Source of the DNA: Bemisia tabaci
Lineage: Eukaryota; Arthropoda; Insecta; Hemiptera; Aleyrodidae
Reading direction: 5' to 3'
DNA: 64,000 nt
Assembly: GCF_918797505.1 (NCBI RefSeq)
Contig: NC_092799.1
Span: forward strand, 27,528,382 to 27,592,381
Shown: one piece after another, positions 34,798 through 45,399 of the stretch
Layout of the letters: the number at the start of each line of letters is the position of its first letter
Numbering within the stretch: position 1 is the first letter of the stretch
Program-made: the position numbers and the translations under genes
Notes under the pieces: model-generated
Databases searched by the model: none
Told to the model about the DNA's origin: nothing
Seen by the model: the letters and a program-made list of their open reading frames with translations, nothing else

Positions 34798-35099
34798 TGA
34801 GATAAGTGAAATAAAAGCTTGGTATACCAGTCGTACCGACTTGATTTTTAAATATTATTAAAAGAAACAGGTGCATTAAGGAACCTAGAGACCAGACAGT
34901 AATCTGACAAATGTTTGTATCATTTTCAATTTGCTCATGTAAAGTAGAGAGAATGCAGGTACGTGGCTTGAGTTGCGATGTATCGATTTTTAGGCCAATT
35001 GGACTTATGGTACAGAATCGATTGTTAAGGTGTTTCCTGCGAGCACCCTGTTTGTCGATCCTTTTCAATGGGTATGAGTTTCATAACGATCGATGAATC

Positions 35100-36242
35100 G
35101 GGGGGCACGCCACGCCACTGGAGAATGAGCATGATGGAGAAATGAAAAGAGTTGAATATACATGGATTTGTATGTAACTTATCATTGTCACGGATTAATT
35201 ATTATGAACTTTGGTGTATTAACACACACGGTTAAAATAATGCAAAAAATTAAAATAAAAAATCTTCTAAAGATTAGATCTTCCAAACTTTTCTGGGGGA
35301 TATGAAGAGTGGCAGAGCTCCAAGAGAAACAGAGCGCTTCGACAGTATACAAAATGAAGTGAATTTGATAAGGTGCATTTTATATTATTATTATTTTGTC
35401 TTATGATTGTTCACCTATGGCTCAACAAACGGTTTGTGCCTAAAAAGACGGTTTTCGGAACCGTGCCCAATAACAGTTTCCTTGAACTGTCCAAAAACAG
35501 TTTAAATTTTCAGACTGCCAACATAACGTTGGTAAAACGTTGAATCGGGTTGGCGACTTGATTTTTAGCTAGGTGAAAATTATATCATATGTTTTCATTG
35601 CATTGTTGCCAAAGTCGCAACACTAAAAGCAAGTTTAACATATATGAATTTAACTTACTGCTGTACAACTTATTACTGTCTTAGCGTCGGCTTCTCGAAA
35701 AAGAGACAATAGTTCTGGATCCCGGCAAGCGGCCGCCGGGATTACTCACGCTTCATTAAGCATTTCACAATCACGCTAGGATTCGTCCAATTTTCAAAAA
35801 AAACTTTTCGTTTGTACTTAGCAATTTTTTTCTTACTCTTCGTTAAAACACGAATTAAAAGAGGTCTCATTCATATAAATCGGCCGAATTGAAGAGAAGT
35901 TACAATATTCGAAATCTGAAGAAATCAACGAAACCTCGAAATTCTCCAAACACAAAATAAAATGAAGGGGGAAAAAAGAAATGTAAAAATTAGAATTAAA
36001 AAAATTCACCTCAGAATTTGACTAGTAATTCCATTATATAACGGAGAAAAAATTGGGAGTAATTACATAAAAGTAGCCTCTTGCAAGGGGCTTCCTTGTA
36101 AGAATTTTGACCTTAGTATATAGGTCAAATAGCAACAGTCTTCCCTACAATACACAGTGTTCCTCAACGAGTTAAACATGTTTTATATATCCAAATAGAA
36201 TTTTTTTTATATTTTTAACTATGGTGTTTCTTGAGACGTTTA

Positions 36243-36245
<3 letters not shown>
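35100..36245. other. No supported gene; word-rich patch at 35410-35560
   Basis: The stretch contains no gene. Between about 35410 and 35560 short facing words recur (AAACGGTTT, ACGGTTTTCGGAACCGT, AACAGTTT with AACTGT, AACGTT), making another small palindrome-word patch. Confidence 0.35.

Positions 36246-36278
<33 letters not shown>
36246..36278 (+). repeat. Poly(A) tract
   Basis: A run of 33 A residues. It is followed by the copy of the dispersed repeat at about 36290-36425, so it may mark a retroposon tail or simply be slippage. Confidence 0.8.
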
Positions 36279-36281
<3 letters not shown>

Positions 36282-36965
36282 GTCGAAATTCGGGAACGTA
36301 AAGGCGCTTTAAAAGTTTTCTGGGGCTATAATAGCTAAATTACCGGTAGTAAATCACGTTAAATTATTAAAAAGAAATTGACTCCATAGTTTAATGTCTT
36401 AGTTTCTTAAATACAATCATTTTAAACACTCATACATTTATACCACTAGTTTTACCCATGAGGTGATTTCCTGAGAGCCAATAATATCACGAATTTCTCA
36501 TAGAAGCCTTCAAAAATGGCTTGCTTTTTGGGCAACCGATTCGACCGTCAAACCGGGGTTTGAAATGAAGCTGATAATAACATAAACCTCTGAGAAGAAT
36601 TTTGAGATAGACATGGCTTCTGTTCAGCATGTCGATGTATAAGCATTTTCACACGTAGAATCTAATTTTCAGGTCTGGGAGTGGACATATTTTGATTTTT
36701 TCAATTTTATACGGAAAATTGATGGTTCTTCGGGATTCAAGTTACTCGAAATTGTTTCTTGAAAAATAAATGCACCCAAAATGACTATAGCATATTGACT
36801 TTTACATATGTGCACTCATGATATTGATGCGTAAATTCAACGAGTGGGCACATCGACCTAGTATATCAAGTTTCTGCGATACTTAACAGCAAATCGGTAG
36901 ATCTTCGAGATGTAGATTTCTTACTTTCAATTCATGGATGAATTAAGCATAGTCATGATTGAACT

Positions 36966-37305
36966 TATTTCCATGGAAAGACGTTTAAAGTAACAAAATC
37001 GAGACATATTTAAAGCAATTGCATTTTTATCGAGTCAATTTCTTTTCAATAAAATAACGGGATTTATACAACCGGTGATTTGGGTATTTTAGCCCCAAAA
37101 TACCTTTAAATCAACTTTATCATCTAGAAGTTCGACAGAATTTTTCATTTCTTCGTCTAAATTATTCCGCAGCACTTCTCTTTTTCAGGACTTTCAAAAT
37201 TTGATAAGATTTTGCTTCAGGTAGATCAAATAACATAAATTCGTTCGAATAGCTTTCTACATTCACAATACACTGTCTCGTCAAAGTGCGTCGTTGAAGT
37301 GTTGG
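36966..37305 (-). repeat. Dispersed repeat family, inverted copy
   Basis: This is the reverse complement of the block at 31864-32172, with landmarks GGTGATTTGGGTATTTTAGC, GAATAGCTTTCTACATTCAC and TGCGTCGTTGAAGTGTTGGA. The two copies form a 5-kb-spaced inverted pair that brackets the 44-bp minisatellite and the foldback MITE. Confidence 0.65.
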
Positions 37306-38035
37306 ATGGTATGAATTCTATTGTTGTGCTACTTGCCTATCTTATTATTTATAAGATTTGCCCGTATGAGGGCTTGGCCTTAGTGCCTTGCACAAACAGC
37401 CACTGGATAAGTTGGTTCGTTGAAGATCGATGAAGGGAGAGCAGGTAGGTTTTTCGAGAGCGAGATCGACGCGGACTGTACTTGCCTATTTTGAGATTTC
37501 TGTAAATGAAAACTAAAGGGGTTGATATTTGCGAGTCTTCCCAAAAGTGCAGCAACCCCTCTAACTAACTTCTAACGGCCCAAATTTCACTACCGGTCTG
37601 CAAATTCCAATTATAACATAAAGATGGCTAAGAATTAGCAAGTTAACCAAAGTTAACCAAACTTACACTTCTTTCAGTTTTGTGGGAGGAATTATTTAAA
37701 ATTGCCCGTCATGTGCCCTTTTTCCGGAAATGGACCGGTAGTCACAGATTTTGGCTTTTGAAGATGAATTTTCGAGAATTTAACGAGTATCTAAACGAGA
37801 ATAAATAATTCCGATTAATTAATAAATAATAATTTCAATCGCGAACGCGCCGGTGGATCATCGGAACGTCAACGGATCGCGTCTTAAAATCTAGTATTTT
37901 AAAATTAGGTAAATGTTTCATTCAAATCCTACTATAAGTATTTAGTCGAAACCAAAGGGACAGGTATCAGATTTGGTACAGTTGACGTTCACTGACCGAA
38001 GGGAGAGTATTACAAAAAAACTAGCGAGTTATTTG

Positions 38036-38067
<32 letters not shown>
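38036..38067 (+). repeat. Poly(A) tract
   Basis: A run of 32 A residues in non-coding DNA with no clear element before it. Confidence 0.8.
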
Positions 38068-38069
<2 letters not shown>

Positions 38070-38490
38070 TGACCACAGAAAATAACTTGAAAAGCAAACA
38101 TTTCAGTATTCATGTTTCGATCAAGCATTCTTAATCGCGAGTTTATTGTAGAGAAGTTCATTGTGATTAAAAATTTGAATTAAGTGGTTACAACAAAATA
38201 GGCAGATCATTTAATAATCAAATATATCTCAGAAAAAAGAAAAATAATTGGTTCAATTTGTGTAAAAGCACTTTGAGGATTTTGTAAGAAAACAATCAAT
38301 TTTTCTCAGCGACGAGGCGCTTAAAAATTATGTATACAAATATGATTCTTGCCTTCTTATTTTTAATATTGTCCGACACCAAATAATCTCGCAAAAAATA
38401 ATGCTTCATTGAAGCTTGAAAATTTTGACATAAGGACGATGAAAGCTTACCTTAAAATCGATGAGGTAGCAGGAGATGGCAGTATCAGAA

Positions 38491-38901
38491 ATTAGACTGG
38501 AGTTTATACTATACACAATTGTCTATATTATACACAATTTTGCGATCCACGAGTACCAGGCAAGTTAACGTAGAGTAACGTTGAGTATGTGACAATGAGT
38601 TAAAGCAGAAGTCTTAATTCCGAACAAAACCGATTGGATACCGAAATTTTGATACCGAACTGAAGGCGAACGGTTCCTGAATTACAAGTCACCTAAATTA
38701 GACTGGAGTTTATACTATACACAATTGTTTATATTATACACAATTTTGCGATCCACGAGTACCAGGCAAGTTAACGTAGAGTAACGTTTAGTATGTGACA
38801 ATGAGTAAAAGCAGAAGTCTTAATTCCGAACAAAACCGATTGGATACCGAAATTTTGATACCGAACTGAAGGCGAACGGTTCCTGAATTACAAGTCACCT
38901 C
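38491..38901 (+). repeat. 206-bp tandem duplication
   Basis: Bases 38491-38696 are repeated almost perfectly at 38697-38901 (ATTAGACTGGAGTTTATACT ... AATTACAAGTCACCT). Differences are a handful of single-base changes, so the duplication is recent. It ends about 680 bases before the capsid-like gene. Confidence 0.85.
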
Positions 38902-39576
38902 GAAACCAACTCGACGAAGATTAGTAAACTTCCAGGCCGCCTCCTTTCAATTTATATCAATTCCTTGCGTAGGAACTATTTTTTTGATGAACAAGAGGGG
39001 AATCGCCCCCGATTTTACCCGGATAAAATCGTCCAATAAAAATCCGATAAAACTCGAATATTTCTCCGCTAAGACTCCGTTTAAAATTACCCGTATGCCC
39101 AACGGACAAAAATATATAGAGAAAGTGTCGAATAAAAATCCAGGATTTAATCTCCGCCCAGTACCACAGTGAGACGGCCAATAGCCGCTCCGTGGTCGCC
39201 CAAAGGAGAGGGGAGCATTAGAAGTGGAATCCGAGAAGGGGAAAGAACGAGCGAAGATAGAATACTTGGGAAGAATGCGGAGATGAGTTGTTATTACCTC
39301 CCGATTTGGTTTAATGCAACGCGTGAAAAAAGCCGAATGAAGCCGATTCGGTCCACGTTTTGGTCAAGTTTTGGTCCTTGAATGTTGGTAAACGAACCGA
39401 ATGATCAATTCGGAGCATTTGCCTAATGGTCATAGCGTTTCCAAGTCAAATGGAATCGCAACGTTCTAAGTTGCACGATTCAGTTTCAACTCGGAAGGGT
39501 GACTGGTAACACCTTTGTTTTAAAGCTCAGCTCCTCTCACTTCGCGGATATTTACTCCCGAATGTCAATTGTCACC

Positions 39577-40779
39577 ATGAGTCGCAGTTTTAATGTTGAT
39601 TATTATGAAAACCACAAGTACTTTCCTTTTGTCACGGATTTCGGAAACAACGCCCAGATCAGAATTTCAACCGGCAACAAATACATGCACTGCGTGCCCG
39701 GCAATTCAAAAATCTACATCGAAGGAACTTTGACATACACATTCAACAATGCACCCTTGAACGTCAACGTTGGAAACGCTGTACTTTTAACCAACAACGC
39801 CTACGCATTCTTTTTTGATACGATCATTTACAAGATAAACAACGTGGAAGTGGATCGAACGACGAACTTGGGCGTTTTGAGCACTGCCAAGATCCTGTTA
39901 ACGTATCGGAGGGACGAGGTCAACGGTCTCGAAAATGCTGGTTGGGGATCACCTGCGATCAACGTTAAAGACAATTCTTTTAACACTCTCATCCCTTTGG
40001 AATTCTTCCTAAGCTTCGCTCAAGATTTTAAAGGTATCGTTTACGGCCAAACGCACGAACTCTTACTGGATCGTGCAACGACAGATGAAAACGCCTATAT
40101 GATAAAAGATGGCATGAAGCCTGGTACTACTGTCACGTTCAATTTTACTGAGATTTCATGGTTGATGCCGCATGTAAAACTGTCGCCTTCTGTAGAAGCA
40201 ATCGTTCAAAGAAATTATTCGTACGGTAATTTAACTTACTCGATGTTTTTTCGCAGTTGGGACTCTTACACGTTCGAGCGATTACGAGCGTCGAGGGTAA
40301 TAAATTTGGGTCCACTGCCGACTATGGACCCAGCTTTTATCATTGTAGCATTTCAAACGAACCGATCGCAGAACAAAAATATGGACGCTAGTAAATTCGA
40401 TCATGTTAATCTGCGGTCTTTCAAAGTTCTGATAAATAATACATACATACCGTACAACACTTTAAACGAGGATTTCGAAAATGATAAGTTCTTGATTTTC
40501 TACCAGAATTATATTGATTTCATGGGTGAATTCTTTCGCATAGACAGATTATGCAACCCGATTCTTTCGAAAAAACAATTCAAAGAAGAAAATCCGATTT
40601 TCGTCATTCGATGCGAGAAGCGTGATCCGTCTTTGGAGAATCATAATAACGCGGGTCTCCGCACGATTTGGATTGAACTGGAAGCGCGCGAGAAAATACA
40701 GGAAGGCACAGTGGCTCATGTTATTGTAATTCGAAACAAAACCTTTTTTTATAAATTAGGCCCCGGAGCTATATTGTAA
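39577..40779 (+). CDS. Double jelly-roll capsid-like protein (endogenous virus-like gene)
   Basis: This is an intact 400-codon gene. The frame is open from 39499, but the third Met (39577) has the best context (GTCACCATGA) and begins at the conserved N-terminus. The sequence fits the double jelly roll-like domain family, widespread as hypothetical proteins in arthropods and related to major capsid proteins of double-jelly-roll viruses. Counted from 39577, telling blocks are at about 73-100 (a Phe-rich strand, then INNVEVDR with a following Asn-Leu-Gly), 116-124 (NGLENAGWG), a later WLMPHVKLS block, a FRSWDSY block and AFQTNR ... FDHVNLRSFKVLIN. Length is normal for the family. An AATAAA lies at 40856-40861. 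No packaging ATPase, protease or polymerase is nearby, so it stands alone. A domesticated or recently captured capsid gene is the simplest reading; particle formation is unproven. Confidence 0.75.
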   Translation: MSRSFNVDYYENHKYFPFVTDFGNNAQIRISTGNKYMHCVPGNSKIYIEGTLTYTFNNAPLNVNVGNAVLLTNNAYAFFFDTIIYKINNVEVDRTTNLGVLSTAKILLTYRRDEVNGLENAGWGSPAINVKDNSFNTLIPLEFFLSFAQDFKGIVYGQTHELLLDRATTDENAYMIKDGMKPGTTVTFNFTEISWLMPHVKLSPSVEAIVQRNYSYGNLTYSMFFRSWDSYTFERLRASRVINLGPLPTMDPAFIIVAFQTNRSQNKNMDASKFDHVNLRSFKVLINNTYIPYNTLNEDFENDKFLIFYQNYIDFMGEFFRIDRLCNPILSKKQFKEENPIFVIRCEKRDPSLENHNNAGLRTIWIELEAREKIQEGTVAHVIVIRNKTFFYKLGPGAIL

Positions 40780-40855
40780 AGTGTCAAATTCATTCCCTGC
40801 CTATAAAATTAAATGTTTATATGTTATAACTCTGTTTCAATTATTGCTGTATTCA

Positions 40856-40861
40856 AATAAA
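40856..40861 (+). terminator. Polyadenylation signal of capsid-like gene
   Basis: AATAAA occurs 77 bases after the stop codon, followed by T-rich and TGTCTGTGTGTTT sequence that fits a downstream GU-rich element. Confidence 0.6.
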
Positions 40862-40879
40862 AATATAAAATTTTCGCTC

Positions 40880-41890
40880 ATCTGTCTGTGTGTTTCCTCT
40901 TATGGTCATTATAAAGAGCTAACCGTATGATTAGCTCTCACGCCTAGCCGGAAAATGCTCCTGGACCCTTGGTTCCTCGCTACGCGATGAGCGTGCGCCC
41001 CACTCCACGAGCCGCCTCTCATAGCTTTTAGCTTTACAAATATTAATGATAAGAAGACAACATCTTCACCAATTTGGAATTTAGAATTTTGAAAACCTTA
41101 CCAGCTCTGTGCCCATCTCTTGGGCGGTCGTCCGGGTAACTTTTGGCTACGAGGTCGTCCTACCACGCATTTGGCAAGTGATACCGAGGCTTTTTAATTC
41201 TCCCATGAGCAATCGCCATCATATGTTATTTGTCATATTTATTTTTAATTATTCATATCTATTTATTTCGTTAGTAGCATTTTTGTCTTTTTTATTTACC
41301 TATTAATTTAGAGGCTAGACAAACAGCGTTAGGCCCTAGTCAAAAGGTAGAAGAAGAAGAAGAAGAAGAAAACCTGACCAAAAATTAGAGTTTCTCGTCG
41401 AGAAATACCCACTGGTCTCGAGTTTCATTAGAATCGATCGAAAATTACCCCCTATAATCTGAAACTTCGTCTGTAATGCTATGATGTCACGCAACAGGAT
41501 TGAACTTATTCTGCGCGGTGCGCGGGAATAACCTCCTATCTCCAATGCAATAGTATAGGGAGAAACAACTTTCCTTTTTCCTAAGCTTCAGCCGTATTTA
41601 TTTCTAAATTTGATTTTTCAGATATGTAAAGGTGATTCTAAGCCTTACTCTTGGCCAGTTTGAAGGAAGTAGCGCTTCGAAAGTTTTTTGTAAAGCGTTG
41701 ATGAAATCTCGGTACCGTAACTTTACAAATTAAATGATTGGAAATAATGCTAATTAGACGGAGAACGCGTTAAAGTAGACGGTAAATTCGGAGCTAACGT
41801 GAGACGAGTTCCACTTTAAACTTCCGGTATTCAATTCGGTGCATTCTATGTTGGTGAATGAATACACCCGAGGAAAAAGTAATTAGCAGT
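40880..41890. other. Intergenic, with a possible RTE/CR1-type 3' scrap
   Basis: Minus-strand translation near 41110-41165 gives VGRPRSQKLPGRPPKRWAQS, like the basic tail of RTE-type reverse transcriptases. A plus-strand AGAAGAAGAAG tail ends near 41370 after GCGTTAGGCCCTAGTCAAAA, which resembles a non-LTR 3' end. Orientation of the two hints disagrees, so they may be two different scraps. Confidence 0.3.
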
Positions 41891-41906
41891 TTGGTCGGAT
41901 AAGAAA

Positions 41907-43727
41907 ATGTTTCCGATAATACTTCGAAACGAGGAACAGAGCGATACCGATTCCGATGTCGAAGCGGAAATTTGTCCATTCATTAATAAATTACCAGATG
42001 AAATGATACGTGCTATATGTGAACTATTGGACAGTGCCAGCATTCTCCAACTGAGAAGCTCTTGTTTATTCTTTGAGGAGTTCTTACGGGATAAGATCCG
42101 ATTGCAGATTCCCATGGAATACGGAGTGCGCGACATGGCAATTCTTGATGCGCAAACGAGGGAACAATTCATGTGTGGATTTCGTCATGTAGATTTGTAC
42201 AACTTTGACTTTGAGCACTTTTGCATAGACGCCGAAGTGGATTTGAGACCTTTCAAAGATCTTCGCACGTTACGTGTCATCGGTGTACCTGAGTCTTTGT
42301 GCAAACCTTTGATTTTTCATAATTATCAATTGCAACCCCTTGAGTTACATATATTTCCACCGTTTAGTTTGAAAAAGCTCGAATTATTCAGAACAACACT
42401 GAAGGTAAATATCTCTCTGCCTTACCCCGAGGCCGCCATGTCCTTGGGACATCTAATATATCGAGAAAACGCTAGCTATAAGTTGCCGCGGAGAGAACTC
42501 GAAAATGTTCCAGATAGTATGTCGCGTCATGCTTTAGTTATTTTATTAAAGTGTCGAGCAGTGAATCTCGAAAAATCTTGTGTCACTCTCAATATATCTG
42601 GCGATTCGGAACCGATACCATTATCTGCGACCGAAATCTCCAAAATTCTGGTCGGCTTAACCCTCGATTGGAACTCGGCATTTTTCGATAATCTTTCTAT
42701 TTGGATGAATCCAAGCAGGCGACGCGAATACTGCGATCCGTTCGATATGTATATTCAATCCTTGACAAAATACTTCAATGAAAAACCTTTCGATGGAATT
42801 CATTTCCCCGAGAAACGGTTGGAGCGTGTACGGATAATGCTTGACGGAGGCATTTTAGAATCGCCAAATTTCAAGAACATCGATTCTGTACTACGACATT
42901 TCTGTTCTGAAACAATAATCTTAATTATTTCTGACGTTGGAATTGATCTTTCGATTCTTTTCAGTGACAAGCCTGTTTCGATAGCATTGAAGAATTTCTG
43001 TCTGATATTCTCAACTGAGGATAGCAACGAATCATGCAAAGGCATGCTCTCGAGCATCCGCGGATCTTTCAACAGCAAGATACAACATTTTTCGCTGAAG
43101 CTCCATCATCTTCGCGCTGAAAAAATTTTACAATCTATGCTAACCGAAGTCCTTAATACCGTAATCCCATGCTGTCCAAATTTGAAAACAATGCTCATAG
43201 AATTAGATCTCAGGTCGCCAGATTCAAAACACACTACTTTTGAATCCATCATATGGCCTATCTTTACGCTACCCACAGCCACAGCGCGTTCTTTGGACAC
43301 GATACTCGTGGAATCGTGGCAATATGAATTTACGATATTTAGCCCGAGCTTTAGTGATTTTGTCCGACGTTTCTCTCCGAAACGAGTCATAATTTATAGG
43401 CATAGTGATGTGAAAGGGCCCCATTACAAAGAAGTATCAAAGGAAGTATTTACAAGCATCCGCTTCGATATTCTAGATAGTTCTATAGATTATCACCTTC
43501 TACCAAGTAGACGCAGAGATGTCACGTCGATTAAACGTATTGTAAAATACATTGATATAGCCGACTTGAAAGCCAAAATTCGTTCGGAGCAACAATCCAG
43601 TCAACGCTCGAGAGATATGATTTTACAAACAAAACGAGAGCCTTCCGACCCGAAGAATTTTTCCTATTATACTACGAATTGCAAATTGCAGTCTTATCTC
43701 ATTCCCGAAGACGGCGAGGAATTTTGA
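41907..43727 (+). CDS. F-box protein, intact, 606 residues
   Basis: The gene starts at ATG 41907 and is open for 606 codons. Residues about 27-65 form an F-box (INKLPDEMIRAICELLDSAS then ILQLRSSCLFFEEFL), which binds Skp1 of SCF ubiquitin ligases. After it come the G-F-R-H-V-D-L and V-D-L-R-P-F-K-D-L blocks shared with the truncated gene at 4112. The remaining ~470 residues have regularly spaced Leu-rich strands (for example FSLKKLELF, FSLKLHHLRAEKIL, LKTMLIELDL) that could be divergent leucine-rich repeats serving as a substrate-binding part, but no consensus repeat is clear. An AATAAA lies at 44031. It lies about 1.1 kb downstream of the capsid-like gene on the same strand. The substrate is unknown. 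Confidence 0.75.
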   Translation: MFPIILRNEEQSDTDSDVEAEICPFINKLPDEMIRAICELLDSASILQLRSSCLFFEEFLRDKIRLQIPMEYGVRDMAILDAQTREQFMCGFRHVDLYNFDFEHFCIDAEVDLRPFKDLRTLRVIGVPESLCKPLIFHNYQLQPLELHIFPPFSLKKLELFRTTLKVNISLPYPEAAMSLGHLIYRENASYKLPRRELENVPDSMSRHALVILLKCRAVNLEKSCVTLNISGDSEPIPLSATEISKILVGLTLDWNSAFFDNLSIWMNPSRRREYCDPFDMYIQSLTKYFNEKPFDGIHFPEKRLERVRIMLDGGILESPNFKNIDSVLRHFCSETIILIISDVGIDLSILFSDKPVSIALKNFCLIFSTEDSNESCKGMLSSIRGSFNSKIQHFSLKLHHLRAEKILQSMLTEVLNTVIPCCPNLKTMLIELDLRSPDSKHTTFESIIWPIFTLPTATARSLDTILVESWQYEFTIFSPSFSDFVRRFSPKRVIIYRHSDVKGPHYKEVSKEVFTSIRFDILDSSIDYHLLPSRRRDVTSIKRIVKYIDIADLKAKIRSEQQSSQRSRDMILQTKREPSDPKNFSYYTTNCKLQSYLIPEDGEEF

Positions 43728-43879
43728 GCGTTACATATAAACTTCTTCACAGTTTCCGGGAATGAATACATTTCACCATCTCGATTATCGGAATGGTTAA
43801 CCTAGATTTAGCTACACCCCAACCGTCATTCGATCATTAAATAGTATTGAGACCAGATAGATTCAAAAAGCATCCCAAA

Positions 43880-43897
43880 CCCCCCCCCCCCCCCCCC
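43880..43897 (+). repeat. Poly(C) tract
   Basis: A run of 18 C residues lies downstream of the F-box gene. Other long C runs occur near 59908, 60299, 63107 and 63207, so long C homopolymers are unusually frequent here. Confidence 0.8.
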
Positions 43898-44289
43898 GCA
43901 GCGAGAAAAAAGAAATCTCGCAATCCTTACAAATAGTAGATTGAAAATGCGAAAATGGAATGGACTAAATTTTCTTCTTATGTAATCAAGATAAAATTTA
44001 TGGTAAAATAATTAATCACCATCTTATGTAAATAAACAAAGACTAAAATTTTAAGGATAGGCTATAACTATATTAAATATTAACTATATTATATAATAAC
44101 TATATTAATGTTTGAAAATAGATACTATTTACAAGCCTACAATTAGCTAGAGTTTAATATTAGACTCATAAGTTCATATGCCAATCTTACTTTTATTGTG
44201 ATCATCATCATGTAAAAACAATTAGAAACAATTAATACGTTGTAGTTTTGTTTATAAATAAAAGTTTAAAAAAAAATGAAGAAAAAAAA

Positions 44290-44923
44290 AAACCATCTTA
44301 TGTACAAGCATTAAAGAAGAAGCAACTTTTCGTGGCGTCTGACGTCAATTTATTTACCGTGCCATATATTTTATGGAGTCAATATCAAAGCGACAAAGCA
44401 GGCCACGTAACACCGAGGAATGACTCCCCTATATGTCGCGATCAGATCGGAGTCCTAGATGTAGCTGTGCTGACGGCTGACGGATTTCACTCAGGCACGC
44501 CATCTTGCTTGGTACTCTTCGGAGGTGATGATGAGCTTCCAGCAAATTGCGTATCGATTTGGTTTACCGAAGAACGCTGTCAGTAAACCCGAAGGCGTCA
44601 CGTCAAATGCGAAAGAAGTTTTGAGAGAGATCGTTCGGTTTAGAGTTCAGAACCGTCAACTTCTGAATTCGCATCATTTGGCGATAATGCGAAAATGGAC
44701 CAACGATTTGAAAAAATTAATTAGATCCGGCGAGAAGAATGGACATTTTTCATGTTGTCCGCTCGCAGATTGGTTCCCTGGTGCTAACCTCGATGTAACA
44801 GACTCTTGTAAATGCTGTATAATTGCTTTCATTGAATTACGGTTGGAAGCGTGGCAACAGAATTTGATACCGGCCGATCAACCGTCGCTACTATATTGCT
44901 GTGTAAATTCCAATCAAACTTGA
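44290..44923 (+). pseudogene. Unrecognised ORF pair, possible frameshifted gene
   Basis: One frame (44290-44586) reads SYVQALKKKQLFVASDVNLF and so on without stops, and overlaps a second frame from ATG 44528 to 44923. The second encodes about 130 residues with a helical middle (NAKEVLREIVRFRVQNRQ, MRKWTNDLKKLIRSGEK) and clustered cysteines (CCPLADW, DSCKCC). The protein-like composition differs from surrounding AT-rich noise. If the two frames belong together a +1 change near 44530-44580 separates them. No family is recognised. The hAT MITE at 44962 lies just after it. Confidence 0.35.
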
Positions 44924-44961
44924 AGTTGGTAGATGAGATCCGTGCTACGTACATAATTACG

Positions 44962-45386
44962 CAGGGGCGGACTGGCGGGCGGGAACACCGGGAAAAATCC
45001 CGATGTGCCGGTTGGTATTTTGGGCCGGTCGGTGAACTGTGTTGTTTTATTTTTCTTTCTTTATTTATTTCTACAGTCCAGAAGTATTGGAAAAATGGGA
45101 TAAAATCGTAAAGAACTGGCCACTTTCTCCTAAAATAGGGTGAGGCTCAACGGGCCTCCTTTATGGTCCACGGGGCCGGTTTATGCTCCACGGTCGCAGC
45201 CAACTTTAAAACTATTTTGTTACTCTAATTGCGTATGTTTGTGCTGAATAGTGGCTTCAAAGTGCCTCTTTGGGGTTCTAATTTTTCAAAATTTTCAGGG
45301 GGAGGGCCCCCGGACCCCCCTCTTGGGTTTTGGGCCGGTTTGACTGTACATTTCCCGGTAACTTTTTTCGTCTCAGTCCGCCCCTG
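44962..45386. mobile_element. hAT-superfamily MITE with perfect 8-bp target duplication
   Basis: The 425-base element starts CAGGGGCGGACTG and ends CAGTCCGCCCCTG, a perfect 13-base inverted repeat. TAATTACG flanks it on both sides (44954-44961 and 45387-45394), a perfect 8-base target duplication as hAT elements make. The interior is G-rich with ACCGGGAAAAATCCCGATGT and no ORF for a transposase. The perfect flanks imply recent insertion. Confidence 0.9.
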
Positions 45387-45399
45387 TAATTACGAGAAC

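Noticed and set aside
38957..39381. Short ORFs just upstream of the capsid-like gene as extra viral genes
   Set aside because: They are short, overlap each other on both strands, and show no conserved pattern.
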